A stretch of DNA of 64,000 bases, taken from NCBI RefSeq assembly GCF_047470865.1, contig NZ_JAZDRH010000006.1:62001-126000 (forward strand), read 5' to 3'. The position numbers and the translations under genes were made by a program. Source of the DNA: JAZDRH01 sp047470865 (lineage in GTDB: Bacteria > Pseudomonadota > Gammaproteobacteria > Pseudomonadales > Pseudomonadaceae). Below the pieces are notes generated by a model. That model ran no database searches. It saw only the letters and a program-made list of their open reading frames with translations, and had not been told where the DNA came from. Every line of letters begins with the position of its first letter. Positions within the stretch are counted from its first letter, which is position 1. Shown here one piece after another: positions 9,386-19,855 of this stretch.

Positions 9386-12300
9386 CGTTTCTGTCCTAAC
9401 AACGAGTAGATTGTTTCTAATAATAGATTCTCTTGGAAAGGTTTACCAAGGTATTCATTTACGCCCAAGCTAAAGGCTCGTTCACGGTGTTTATCACCTG
9501 TTCGCGAAGTGATCATAATGATTGGTAAATCTTTTATACGATCATTATGGCGCACTAAACGGGCTACTTCAAAACCATCCATACGTGGCATCTCAATGTC
9601 TAACAACATAATGTCTGGAGAAGCCTCTTGCAACTGAGCAATAGCATCAGCACCATCTTTTGCGGTAATCACATCCATTTGGTTACGCTCTAATAGACGT
9701 GAAGTGACTTTACGCACAGTCACTGAGTCGTCCACTACCATAACTTGGATGCGACGCTCTTCTTTTTCCTCTTTCACTTCTGGAATATCGATTTGCTGTA
9801 CTTGGCGACTACGAATCATCGCCAGCAAGTCAAGAATCACAACAACTCGACCATCCCCTAAAATAGTTGCACCCGAAATACCACGTACACTAGAGAATTG
9901 TGCGCCTAAGCTTTTTACCACAATCTCACGTGAACCTGACAGGATATCTACTTGCACCGCTACTGAATATTCACTACCACGTACTAAAATAACGGGTAAC
10001 GGAAGCACTTGCCCCTCTAGTTTTGGGCGTTGCCCGTTTTGCAGTAATTCACCAATGTAACGCAGCGCATAAGAATGCCCTGCATATTCGAAGTAAGCTT
10101 GCCCTGCTTGTTCAGCTTGCTTATAGAGGGCTTCTAACTCACGGGGTGGAACGCGCACAATACCATCTATTGTGTTAAGTGGTACGGCATATAAATCTTC
10201 CCCTGCAATCACCATCAAAGCACGGTCAACCGATACGGTAAAGGGTAAGCGAATCAGGAAGTTGGTACCTTTACCAGGGTGCGATTCAATTTCTACTGAG
10301 CCACCTAGCTGTTTAATTTGCGAGTTCACCACGTCCATACCTACACCACGACCTGAAATCTGGGTAAGCTGTTTGGCTGTTGATAAACCTGAACGCAAAA
10401 TTAACTGCACTACTTCATGGTCCGTAAGGTTTTGATCAGCCGTGATAAAGCCACGTTCAATAGCTTTTTTACGCACGGCATCAATGTTAACGCCTGCGCC
10501 ATCATCTGCTAACACCATAAGGATGTCACCACCCTCGCGCGTGATAGTTAGCGTAATATTCCCTACCGCTGTTTTGCCTTGCTGTTGGCGCTTCTCGGCA
10601 GGCTCTACGCCATGGTCAATTGCATTACGCAATAGGTGCTCAAGTGGTGCAACCATCCGCTCCATTACGGTACGGTCCATTTCACCTTGGTTATCGCGTA
10701 CATCAAAGTTAACTTTTTTATCTAATTCGCCACTAATTTGGCGAACAATACGACGCAAACGCGGTAATAGTCGATCAAAAGGAACCATGCGCGTGCGCAT
10801 TAAGCCTTCTTGCAACTCCGTATTAATACGCGCTTGCTGTAACAGGAGCGTTTCAGTGTCACGCACATTTAATGCTAAGGTTTCTTTTAAATCCGATAAG
10901 TCTGAGGCAGACTCAAACAGCGAGCGGGATAATTGTTGCAATTGCGAATACTGGTCCATTTCCAATGGGTCAAAATATTCACTACCTGCAATATCACTTA
11001 ACTCTTCATGGTGGCGGCTAATAATTTGTGCTTGCGTCTCCATATCCATACGACGCAACTGATCACGCACCCGCTCAATGGTGGCGTCCATTTCACCTAG
11101 AGTAAATAGGAAACCACTAATTTGCTGTTCAATACGTCCACGGAAGATCGATGTTTCACCCGCTAAGTTAACCAGCTCCTCTAACAGACCTGAGGATACA
11201 CGCACTTGCTCATCTTGATCTTGCTGGCTAGATTGCTCTTTTTGTTCCTGATTTTTTGCTAAGAACGGCAGCACTTTGAGCTTGCTTTCTTGCTTGTCAG
11301 ACTGTGCTTGCGCAGCGGCAACTCGTGCCGTTACTAACGCTGTTGTGGGGTCAACGTGCTCTGCACCTGCAACCTGCACTAAATGCTCTAAACGCGCGTT
11401 TGGATCTCGTACACGTTTAATGCGTAGCAGTAATTCAGAGGTATCTGTTAATGCTTTATCTGCTTTGGTTTGATCCAACAGTACCGACAACATATCGTGC
11501 GTTTCTTGCATTAACTCAAAGAGCGCATGCGTGGCTTTTAAACGTTCAGTACTTAAATCCTCATAAATAAATTCTAGTTCATGCGCTAAGTTAGCAATTT
11601 CTGGAATTTCAGCCATACGCGCGCCACCTTTAATGGTGTGCATATCACGCTGCATAGAGGCTAGTTGCGCTAAATTATTTGGATCGGAAACCCAGTTTTG
11701 TAATGAATGTGTTGCGTTATCGAGTAAATCCACCGCTTCATCTAAGAAGATTTCCACCAGCTCCGGATCACGCGTGCTTTGCGTAGTGCTGGCGGTGGGG
11801 GCTTCTGTGATGCTCGGTTCAGTAATACTGGTACTTGGTAATTCAACCTGACCAGTTTCACGAAAGGTTTTAAAGCTACGAAAAGTAGACTCGGCAATAA
11901 ATAATGGCTGCTTAGCCACCAAAAGCTCTACTAATTGGGCTATTTCATCATGGGCACGATGCAAGAGTTCAGCTAAGTTAGGCTCGAAGGCATATTTGCC
12001 ACTAATTAAGCCTTCATATATAGATTCTGTCTCATGCGCCAAATCGCCTAGGGGCTGCAAACCTGCCATGCGAGCACCACCTTTTAAGGTGTGCAGATCA
12101 CGCATTAATGATGACAGTTGGCTAATATCTGTTGGATTTTCTAACCAAGTTTCTAATTGGTTATTAGCACTTTCACTGATATCTGATGCTTCTTCAAGGA
12201 AGATATCAATCATCTCATCAGTGTAATCCACAGAGAATGTTGGATTATTCTGGGCTGGTTTAGCTGATTTTTCAGGCACTAGGCTTGGCTCAATAGAAAC

Positions 12301-15300
12301 AGCCTCATCCAGTACGATATCTTCTACTCGTGGTGCAGTTTCAAACTCTGGCAGCTCAAAGCTATCTTCTGCCAGCTTCAAGTCGGCTGAGCCTGATTCA
12401 ATCTCTTGCTCAGGTATAACACTTGCCGTGAGATTAATGTTTTCTATTACATTCTCTGTATGTGTAAATTGTTCTAATGCGTGTAGACTCTGGCTAGCAT
12501 TAAAGAGTGGTTGTTTTGCTTGTAATAGCTCAACCATCTGCGCTAGATCGTCATGTGCTTTTTGCACAATACTTGCAAGCTCGGGCATGAACTGGCAACG
12601 GCCTTGAATAATACTCTCATACAAACTTTCAGCTGCATGTGCCAAGTTGCCAACAGGTTCAATACCTGCCATGCGAGCACCACCTTTTAAGGTATGTAAA
12701 TCACGCATTAGGGCTGTTAGCTGTTGATCGTCTTGCGGATCTAGCAACCACTGTTCTAAGCGATTATTAGCACTCTCGGTTACATCTACTGCTTCTTCAA
12801 TAAAGATTTCAACCAGTTCATCCTTATAATCAACCTCAAAAGCACTCGTATCTGCTTGTTTTTGACTGCTGATTACAGGCTCTGTTGATGTTGTAATCTG
12901 CTTTCTCTCAGAACTAACTGATGGCGCAACCTGATTCAGTTTAATAAAGCTTTCTAAGTTTGTAATAGGTAGTGGGTTATCCTCAACATCAAGACCAGCC
13001 ATAAACTGATCCATCATATTAATTAACCCAGCATGCGCACTGGCGGCTTCAGCAAAGAATGTTGCACTTACTGGTATTTCACCACTCTCTACAGCGTGAT
13101 AAAGCTGAGCTAAGACCTCAGCATAACGTGCAATTTGTGGTAGCTGGGCAGCCTGTGCATAACCGCTCAGCTTGTTTAAATCGGCAATTAGCTGCTGCAC
13201 ATCAGGCTGTGTATGCGGATTTTCACGCCAATTTTCCAGCGTTTCTTCGGTGCTAAATAACAGATCAGAGCAGGCTGCTAGGTCACGCTGACTGGGTGGA
13301 TCTAACTCAGTATTTTCAGCTGACTGCTCGTCTGCAGTTGGTATTGGTTGCGCTGTTTGATACGCATTAAATTGCTGATTTACGTCTTCAATACGCTCAA
13401 TTAAGGCTTGAGCACCATCAATCGGACGTAGCGGTGTTGTCGATAGTTGACGTAAGCCTTTAACAAGTAATGCATAACTGTCACGTAACAGGTCATACTC
13501 AACTTGGTTAACCATCCATAAGCTCGCTTTATATTCTTTAGCGAGTTTTTCTAGTGGGCTAACAATATCCGCAATTGGTGTAACTTCCGCCATTTTTGCA
13601 CTACCTTTTAAGGTATGTAGTGCACGCTGAATTTCCTCTGGGAAAGCTTGCGGTAAATGCACAGCGCATTTATTTAAGAAATACTGGAAGGCTTCAAGAT
13701 GAGTTTCCGTTTCTTGGGCGAAGATTTCCATCAAAATGGGATCAAGCGCTTGCTCAGCCTGTAAGCGTTGTTCTGCTTCGGATAACCTAGGTTCTGGTGC
13801 AATCTCTTGCAACACAGGAATCTCTACTTCTTCTAGCAGTGGCGCAGCATTAGCTAGAGATTCTTCCCGTTCTTGAAGAGCAGGCTCAATGGCGGGCTCA
13901 GTTTCACTATTCTCAACCACAGCATCCATTTCCAGCACAGGAATAGGCTGGTTACGCGATAAGGCGTGGGCAATGCTCGCATAGAGGTCCACATCGTCAC
14001 GTTGACGCTGAGCTTGTTCTTCAAACTCTTTAATTAGCGATGGCAGGATGGCGAGTACGTTGTCAATGACTTGGAATAAATCGTCAGTAATACTAATAGT
14101 GCCATCAATGACCCTGTTTAGCATGTTTTCAATTGACCAGGCTAACTCGCCAATCACTAATGCACGCACCATACGTCCACTACCTTTTAAGGTATGGAAT
14201 GCACGACGTACTTCTGTTAGTGCGGTGTTATTGTCTGTGTCTTCTTTCCATTGTGGATAATATTCTGCAATGGTTTCCTGCACTTCGCCTGCTTCTTCGA
14301 CAAAGATTTCTCTTAATTCTTCATCAATTGGTTCTTCGTCAGCTGGGGGCGGAAGTAAGGTTTCAGGTACACTTTTTGCTTGAGGGTTAATTTCCCGTAC
14401 AGGTTGCGCCATCACTTGGGCGATGGTCATTGTTTGTTCGCTAGCTGTAATCTCTGGCCCATTATCCGCTTCAGCGCTGACAAGTTCAGCCTCACCTAGA
14501 AGGTCTATATTGGCTTCCTGTTCTAGTTCTAGTGTTAAATCAATGCTTTCAGGCTCAGATAGTTCTAAACCAAGTTCGCCGTCAAGGTCAGTATCCGTTT
14601 CATTAAAGGCAGTAAGATCAATAATGCCTGAGTCTTCTTCAGCAAGCTCAAGCCTGTTGTCATCAAATACAAGCTCTGATGAGTCTAGGTTAATGTCATC
14701 TTCTGCTTCTGTTGCTTTGTAAGATAAATTGGCTGCTGTTAACTCAGACTCTAATTGATCAATGGATAAAACAGGGATATCTTCCTCGGCGGCTGTTGGT
14801 GTGGCATCAAAGAAAATATCTTCACCCACTTCAACAACAGGTTCCAGGTCAATATCTGTTGGCGCAGGTGGTGTTAACTCTGGCAGTAGCTCAGCATCTA
14901 CGCTGTAACCTAGCTCTACTAAACCTTGGCGTGCTACATTCAAGGCTTCTTCAGTAGTTGACACTGAATCTTCTACTAAGCACTCCAGATAGTATTCAAC
15001 ACCTGTAATAATATCCGCCAAGGTATCTAAGATGTGCCAATTGGGTACGGTTTGCGCATGAATTAATTTTTGTTCAATAAATAAGTTACAACGCTCTATA
15101 ATTTTTGCTGCATCCAGTAATGGAATCATCACCAAAGCGCCACGCACTTGGTTCAATAATGCAGGAATAGAGGATAGATGTACTTGGTCCCATTGCGAAG
15201 TAATAAAACCAATAATATGGTCTTTAACCTGAGCAAGGCCTGTATGGGCTTCTTTAATCACCAAATGATGTATTTTTTGCACATCTGTGGTTGGTAATAG

Positions 15301-16572
15301 TGTCTGCTCATTGTGCTCTTGATCCTCATGGTCAACCATGTTGTTCAAGGATACTTCTACAAATAGGATAGCACCCGCCACATCCATTAATGTGTTGTCA
15401 CTAATACTTTCCTGAGACTGCTCATAATGCGCCAAAATATCAATTTGGCTCAGTATCATTTGTCGCAAGTTAGGCACACCGATAACTGCTAAGGTATCTG
15501 CCACTTGCTTCATGGGTGTTTGTAAACGCGCTAATTCGTTGTAGTTTTTACGATCACCGCGAACAAAGATATCCAATGCGTCTTTAATACGCATTAGCTC
15601 TTCACTAAGAGCTACAACGACTGAGCGCATAGCGCCACGGTCGACAATTGGCGTTTCGCCTTCTTCCATTGGTTTAATATCAGGGAAGGCTGTTTCTAGT
15701 TGGTAATCAATAACCAACTTATCAATTAACTCGCTGCCGCCTTTAGCCTTAGCAATATAAAACAATAAATTTTTTAATAGTTCTTGGCGTGGCACATGAT
15801 TAAATGCAGATAACTCCTCATCCACCAAGATACGCAAATAAGCATCAATTTCTCGCAATAAACGACGAATAGACGCCGTGCATGCTAAACGCCCTGAACT
15901 CAAGCCATCCACTAGCGCGCTAGACAGTTGCCATAAAATAGACAGCGGTGCTTTCTTTGAAAGGTTTTCAAGGTGTGTAAACACACGCTTTAAATAAAGA
16001 AGATTACGCTCTACATCTTGCTCACGTAATACACCCACAAGCGCCATTTGGAAAATTTGACGCATTTTACGTAACAATGATGGTAAATCATTAACTTGTA
16101 GTTTACGTAGCTCCGCATCGGATAATGCAGCCGGTATTTGCAAATCTTTAGGAGCAAATAAACTGGTTTCGGATAATAACTGCTCATCACGGGCTGCACG
16201 TAAGTCGTTTAACAGTGGCAAAATAACCAAGGGCAAGTCATGACGCGCTGTTTGTACCTGCTCTATATATAATGGCAGCTGCAAAACAGCTTGCATCATC
16301 ACTTCTAGTGCTTCACTAATATTGGCTACTTTTTGTGCAGCCAATGCTTGTGCAAGTTGCTCCATTTCTTCGGCCAGCAATGCAGCGCCAAAGAACTCGA
16401 CCATTTTTAATGAGCCGTGAACTTGATGGATGTATTCTGAGCATGCCTGCATGCTAGTAACAGCATCTGGATGCTCAACATAGGTTTCCAGCGCATTCTG
16501 CGCCAGTTTGAGGGTTTCCCTGATTTCTCCCTTAACCCATTCTAGAGCGACATAATCGTGTCGATCACCCAT
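9382..16572 (-). CDS. chpA: ChpA, giant hybrid histidine kinase of type IV pilus chemotaxis
   Basis: A CheA-type kinase of about 2396 aa. From the N-terminus it has phosphotransfer domains with His in VHGSLKM (near 52), HTLKGSGRM (about 795), HTLKGSAKM (about 985), HTLKGGARM (about 1295 and 1495) and HTIKGGARM (about 1645), separated by acidic linkers. Then come a P3 dimerisation region, a GHKL ATPase (N box LRNAIDHG, G1 DDGAGV, G2 GRGVGMDVV, near 1980-2080), a CheW domain and a C-terminal receiver with phospho-acceptor Asp in LLDIEMP (about 2324). Known ChpA phosphorylates PilG and PilH to control pilus dynamics and cAMP. The start at 16572 has an upstream GGAG and matches the known MGDRHDYVALEW beginning; the frame opens 5 codons earlier. 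A 202-nt gap separates it from pilJ. Confidence 0.95.
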   Translation of the reverse strand: MGDRHDYVALEWVKGEIRETLKLAQNALETYVEHPDAVTSMQACSEYIHQVHGSLKMVEFFGAALLAEEMEQLAQALAAQKVANISEALEVMMQAVLQLPLYIEQVQTARHDLPLVILPLLNDLRAARDEQLLSETSLFAPKDLQIPAALSDAELRKLQVNDLPSLLRKMRQIFQMALVGVLREQDVERNLLYLKRVFTHLENLSKKAPLSILWQLSSALVDGLSSGRLACTASIRRLLREIDAYLRILVDEELSAFNHVPRQELLKNLLFYIAKAKGGSELIDKLVIDYQLETAFPDIKPMEEGETPIVDRGAMRSVVVALSEELMRIKDALDIFVRGDRKNYNELARLQTPMKQVADTLAVIGVPNLRQMILSQIDILAHYEQSQESISDNTLMDVAGAILFVEVSLNNMVDHEDQEHNEQTLLPTTDVQKIHHLVIKEAHTGLAQVKDHIIGFITSQWDQVHLSSIPALLNQVRGALVMIPLLDAAKIIERCNLFIEQKLIHAQTVPNWHILDTLADIITGVEYYLECLVEDSVSTTEEALNVARQGLVELGYSVDAELLPELTPPAPTDIDLEPVVEVGEDIFFDATPTAAEEDIPVLSIDQLESELTAANLSYKATEAEDDINLDSSELVFDDNRLELAEEDSGIIDLTAFNETDTDLDGELGLELSEPESIDLTLELEQEANIDLLGEAELVSAEADNGPEITASEQTMTIAQVMAQPVREINPQAKSVPETLLPPPADEEPIDEELREIFVEEAGEVQETIAEYYPQWKEDTDNNTALTEVRRAFHTLKGSGRMVRALVIGELAWSIENMLNRVIDGTISITDDLFQVIDNVLAILPSLIKEFEEQAQRQRDDVDLYASIAHALSRNQPIPVLEMDAVVENSETEPAIEPALQEREESLANAAPLLEEVEIPVLQEIAPEPRLSEAEQRLQAEQALDPILMEIFAQETETHLEAFQYFLNKCAVHLPQAFPEEIQRALHTLKGSAKMAEVTPIADIVSPLEKLAKEYKASLWMVNQVEYDLLRDSYALLVKGLRQLSTTPLRPIDGAQALIERIEDVNQQFNAYQTAQPIPTADEQSAENTELDPPSQRDLAACSDLLFSTEETLENWRENPHTQPDVQQLIADLNKLSGYAQAAQLPQIARYAEVLAQLYHAVESGEIPVSATFFAEAASAHAGLINMMDQFMAGLDVEDNPLPITNLESFIKLNQVAPSVSSERKQITTSTEPVISSQKQADTSAFEVDYKDELVEIFIEEAVDVTESANNRLEQWLLDPQDDQQLTALMRDLHTLKGGARMAGIEPVGNLAHAAESLYESIIQGRCQFMPELASIVQKAHDDLAQMVELLQAKQPLFNASQSLHALEQFTHTENVIENINLTASVIPEQEIESGSADLKLAEDSFELPEFETAPRVEDIVLDEAVSIEPSLVPEKSAKPAQNNPTFSVDYTDEMIDIFLEEASDISESANNQLETWLENPTDISQLSSLMRDLHTLKGGARMAGLQPLGDLAHETESIYEGLISGKYAFEPNLAELLHRAHDEIAQLVELLVAKQPLFIAESTFRSFKTFRETGQVELPSTSITEPSITEAPTASTTQSTRDPELVEIFLDEAVDLLDNATHSLQNWVSDPNNLAQLASMQRDMHTIKGGARMAEIPEIANLAHELEFIYEDLSTERLKATHALFELMQETHDMLSVLLDQTKADKALTDTSELLLRIKRVRDPNARLEHLVQVAGAEHVDPTTALVTARVAAAQAQSDKQESKLKVLPFLAKNQEQKEQSSQQDQDEQVRVSSGLLEELVNLAGETSIFRGRIEQQISGFLFTLGEMDATIERVRDQLRRMDMETQAQIISRHHEELSDIAGSEYFDPLEMDQYSQLQQLSRSLFESASDLSDLKETLALNVRDTETLLLQQARINTELQEGLMRTRMVPFDRLLPRLRRIVRQISGELDKKVNFDVRDNQGEMDRTVMERMVAPLEHLLRNAIDHGVEPAEKRQQQGKTAVGNITLTITREGGDILMVLADDGAGVNIDAVRKKAIERGFITADQNLTDHEVVQLILRSGLSTAKQLTQISGRGVGMDVVNSQIKQLGGSVEIESHPGKGTNFLIRLPFTVSVDRALMVIAGEDLYAVPLNTIDGIVRVPPRELEALYKQAEQAGQAYFEYAGHSYALRYIGELLQNGQRPKLEGQVLPLPVILVRGSEYSVAVQVDILSGSREIVVKSLGAQFSSVRGISGATILGDGRVVVILDLLAMIRSRQVQQIDIPEVKEEKEERRIQVMVVDDSVTVRKVTSRLLERNQMDVITAKDGADAIAQLQEASPDIMLLDIEMPRMDGFEVARLVRHNDRIKDLPIIMITSRTGDKHRERAFSLGVNEYLGKPFQENLLLETIYSLLGQKR

Positions 16573-16774
16573 AACAACTCCGCCCATATTTGCGCATTAC
16601 CACTATTTTAGTGGGTATGGTTTGGCTAACGCTGGTTAACCAAACTCCTGTTAGTACAGCCAGCATAAAGTAAGTCCTAAATACGCTTACTAAGCCAGCC
16701 ACAGAATACAAGTGACTTGTGCTGACTGAAGCTGCATCTGGCTAGATACAGCTTGCTTGTGCTGATTAAAATTA

Positions 16775-18802
16775 CTAATTCGGCAAAGTAAAGCCCGATA
16801 CAGACTCACGCATTGCCACAGCCATTTTCGCTAGGTTACCAATGCTGTGTGCTGTAGCTGTTGTACCGGCCGAGGTTTGCGAGGTAATTTCTTGGATTAC
16901 GTTCATCGTATTTGAAACGTGTGAGGCAGAAGACGCTTGTTGGCGTGCAGCCTGTGAAATGTTTTGGATCAGATCAGACAGAACTTTTGATACGCGTTCA
17001 ATTTCTTCCAGAGACACACCTGCATCCACCGCAAGTCGAGCACCACGCACCACTTCAGTAGTGGTTTGTTCCATCGACATTACAGCTTCGTTGGTGTCGG
17101 TCTGAATGGTTTTAACTAGGGCTTCAATTTGTTTAGTTGCACTGGATGAGCGTTCAGCAAGGCGTTGAACCTCGTCCGCAACCACGGCGAAACCACGACC
17201 TGCGTCCCCAGCCATCGAGGCCTGAATTGCAGCGTTCAAAGACAAGATATTGGTCTGGTCGGCAATGTCGTTAATCAAACCAACGATATCGCCAATCTCT
17301 TGCGAAGATTCACCTAAACGCTTAATACGTTTTGAGGTATCTTGAATCTGGTCACGAATATTATCCATGCCCTTAATAGTGTTATGTACCAGCTGGTTAC
17401 CTTTGTTTGCAAGCTCTACCGATTGTTTTGCAACGTTTGCGGACTCAGCGGCGTTCGCAGATACGTGGTCAATCGAGCGGGCCATTTCAGTAATTGCCGC
17501 AGAAGCGCCAGCAATTTCTTGCGCCTGATGCTCAGAAGCTTCAGCAAGATGCATTGCTGTACTTTGAGTTTCTTGTGCGGCTGTTGATACCTGTACTGCA
17601 GTATCGTTAATGGTTCCCACAAGGTCGCGTAGCTGGTCAATGGCGTAGTTAATGGAGTCAGCAATAGCGCCCGTAAAGTCCTCGGTTACTGTAGCTTGCG
17701 AGGTTAAATCACCGTCTGCCAAGTCGCCAATTTCATCAAGTAAACGTAAAATGGCCGTTTGGTTACGCTCATTGGCATCACGCGTTTCACGTAAGCGGAA
17801 ACGTGCTTCACGTGTAGATACCCAACCCATAAATACAACCGAAATAAAGGCGATTAAACCTAGCACATAACCTGCGTAGGTATAGATAACACGTTCACCA
17901 CTTTGTTCTTCAAATTTTAGTGCGAGCTCTTTCGTACTATTGAGCATTTGCTTAGTTTGCTCTGCAATGGTTGCCTCAACACCGCGCACTTGGAAGATCT
18001 CAGGAGACTCAATTAATAAACCTTGAACAGAGTCTGACACTGGAATAAATAGCTCATCAATTTTTTGTAGTCGAGCTACTGCACGGGGATCTGTTACACG
18101 GTTAATCTGCATATTCACATCGCCTTCACGCATTCCTTTTAAGACACGAGAAAAACGTGAAACATCACTTGCAAAGCGATCTGTTAACTCTACTGAGTTT
18201 TCATCGGCGCGCATAATACCTAGTAATGATCCACCAATACGCTCAACTAGCAAAGATTGACGCTCCGCAATAGCAATCTGAGCGGCTGGATCTTGGTTTT
18301 GCACCATAATATCTACAACTTCAGCGTATTGTGCTTGAATTTCAGGAATAGCGCGAAGAATAGCTGAACTCTTTTCCTCTAACTGAACAATGGTTTGCTC
18401 TCGGGTCGTAATACTACTAATACCCTTATCTACTTGAGTCCATTGTTTTTCTACTACTCTCATGGCCTCGCTAGGTATGCCTGAAACGGGTTCAAGCCCA
18501 GAAACATTGTCCCCTTCCTGTAAGATCTTGATATGGCTTTCCATGAGTTTCTGGTCACTTTTCAACTCTTGGAACGCACTTACATTACCAGTGACTGAGA
18601 GTGCAGCATTTTTTGCTACACGCTGGGATAAGACTCGCAGCTCGCCTGCGTGGGCAATATATTCTTTGTCGTAATTACTTTGTTTATTCAAGTAAAAAAA
18701 GTTTAAAAAGAGTAAAGCAATAGAAACAAGAAGCAGGACAAATAACATACCTATCCATGCTCCAGAACCTATGCCTAAAAAGTTACCTTTTGAATTATTC
18801 AT
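16775..18802 (-). CDS. pilJ: twitching motility chemoreceptor PilJ
   Basis: A methyl-accepting chemotaxis protein of 675 aa. A membrane helix near residues 15-40 (WIGMLFVLLLVSIALLFLNF) is followed by a periplasmic sensing region, a second membrane helix (VLGLIAFISVVFMGW), a HAMP-like linker and a cytoplasmic signalling domain with the hairpin tip around ADQTNILSLNAAIQA. It feeds ChpA through PilI and ChpC. The start at 18802 is chosen because a GGCGGGGG stretch lies just before it; an open upstream extension adds 11 residues. The next gene downstream is chpA, not pilK, the methyltransferase gene expected here. Confidence 0.94.
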   Translation of the reverse strand: MNNSKGNFLGIGSGAWIGMLFVLLLVSIALLFLNFFYLNKQSNYDKEYIAHAGELRVLSQRVAKNAALSVTGNVSAFQELKSDQKLMESHIKILQEGDNVSGLEPVSGIPSEAMRVVEKQWTQVDKGISSITTREQTIVQLEEKSSAILRAIPEIQAQYAEVVDIMVQNQDPAAQIAIAERQSLLVERIGGSLLGIMRADENSVELTDRFASDVSRFSRVLKGMREGDVNMQINRVTDPRAVARLQKIDELFIPVSDSVQGLLIESPEIFQVRGVEATIAEQTKQMLNSTKELALKFEEQSGERVIYTYAGYVLGLIAFISVVFMGWVSTREARFRLRETRDANERNQTAILRLLDEIGDLADGDLTSQATVTEDFTGAIADSINYAIDQLRDLVGTINDTAVQVSTAAQETQSTAMHLAEASEHQAQEIAGASAAITEMARSIDHVSANAAESANVAKQSVELANKGNQLVHNTIKGMDNIRDQIQDTSKRIKRLGESSQEIGDIVGLINDIADQTNILSLNAAIQASMAGDAGRGFAVVADEVQRLAERSSSATKQIEALVKTIQTDTNEAVMSMEQTTTEVVRGARLAVDAGVSLEEIERVSKVLSDLIQNISQAARQQASSASHVSNTMNVIQEITSQTSAGTTATAHSIGNLAKMAVAMRESVSGFTLPN

Positions 18803-18885
18803 TGCTTGGCCCCCGCCTGGACCTATACTAACCACTTTCAGATGGGGTTATTCCCATCCACTAGACCTCTACATCAGAGACAACC

Positions 18886-19437
18886 TTAAGCTACTACATC
18901 TAAAAAGGCTGGTGTTTGCGCTAAAGCACAGAAACTAAAGACTGTCCAACGTGCTTCATCGGCAAATTCTCCCATTAAATAAGGGTTTAGACTGGCCTCG
19001 GAGTCATCAAACTGTTCTTGATAGTTTTCTATCTCAAAATGGCGCATGCCAAACACCTCGTCTACCGTTACCCCAACAAAGATACCCTCTGCATCTACAA
19101 CTACCACTCGTTGTTCAGTAGCTGAAGTGCGACTTTCAATTTGCAAAAAAGCACATAAGTCAATTACTGGGAGCAGACGTCCACGTACATTGGCCACACC
19201 CTTAACCCAACTTTTAACTCCTGGAATTAAGGTGTATTTAGGCTCATGTAAAACCTCGCTTACATCATCTAAAGCAGATATAAATCGCCTAGCACCTAAA
19301 CGAAAGCCAACACCAGCCCATTCAGCTTGGGAATCTCTTTGCGCTGGTAGACCTGCAGCATATAAGTGGCAAAGATGCTCCATTTGCTGTAGCTGCGCAA
19401 ATGGGCTCATTTCTTTAGTCACAGTTAAAGCTGTCAT
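18886..19437 (-). CDS. pilI: twitching motility coupling protein PilI (CheW-like)
   Basis: A 183-residue CheW-domain protein coupling PilJ to ChpA. Conserved segments are VGFRLGARRFISALDDVSEVL, the WVKGVANVRGRLLPVIDL core (the CheW arginine patch) and VVVDAEGIFVGVTVDEVFGMRHF. It lies between pilH and pilJ, as in Pseudomonas, with 21 nt and about 80 nt spacings respectively, consistent with an operon. Confidence 0.93.
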   Translation of the reverse strand: MTALTVTKEMSPFAQLQQMEHLCHLYAAGLPAQRDSQAEWAGVGFRLGARRFISALDDVSEVLHEPKYTLIPGVKSWVKGVANVRGRLLPVIDLCAFLQIESRTSATEQRVVVVDAEGIFVGVTVDEVFGMRHFEIENYQEQFDDSEASLNPYLMGEFADEARWTVFSFCALAQTPAFLDVVA

Positions 19438-19458
19438 AACTATTCCCAGATAGATAAT

Positions 19459-19827
19459 TTAGGCGCTTGTTAGCACAGATTTAAGCGCTTTAACTAAAAG
19501 TGCTTCATCAACAGGCTTGGTTAAATAATCTTTAGCGCCTTGACGACGACCCCAGACACGATCTGTTTCTTGATCTTTAGTAGTGACAATAATGACTGGG
19601 ATATGCTGTGTTTCAGCATCTTTTGTTAATTGCCGAGTAGCTTGAAAGCCGTTAAGCCCTGGCATGACAATATCCATTAAAATTACATCCGGCTTTTCAC
19701 GCTTAGCAATAGCTATGCCGTCGGCTCCATTTTCGCCTTTCAGCACTTGGTGGCCATTTTTTTCTAACATTGTGCATAACTTATATAACTCAGTAGGTGA
19801 GTCATCTATAACTAATACGCGAGCCAT
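19459..19827 (-). CDS. pilH: twitching motility response regulator PilH
   Basis: A stand-alone receiver of 122 aa. Acidic pocket residues are in VIDDSP near position 8, the phospho-acceptor Asp is in VILMDIVMPG (about residue 52), and the switch Thr and Lys are in IIVTTKDQ and YLTKPVD. In P. aeruginosa PilH affects pilus retraction and dampens ChpA signalling. It sits 28 nt behind pilG and 21 nt ahead of pilI. Confidence 0.94.
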   Translation of the reverse strand: MARVLVIDDSPTELYKLCTMLEKNGHQVLKGENGADGIAIAKREKPDVILMDIVMPGLNGFQATRQLTKDAETQHIPVIIVTTKDQETDRVWGRRQGAKDYLTKPVDEALLVKALKSVLTSA

Positions 19828-19855
19828 AATTACCTCTAAATCTCACAATTAAACT

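Noticed and set aside
9704..14957. Many plus-strand open frames of 60-200 codons inside chpA
   Set aside because: They are on the reverse of an intact 2396-residue kinase, serine/threonine-rich and without family features; they are antisense shadows.
16573..16774. A shortened pilK in the gap between pilJ and chpA
   Set aside because: No frame on either strand shows CheR-type motifs; the gap is only 202 nt of mostly noncoding sequence.
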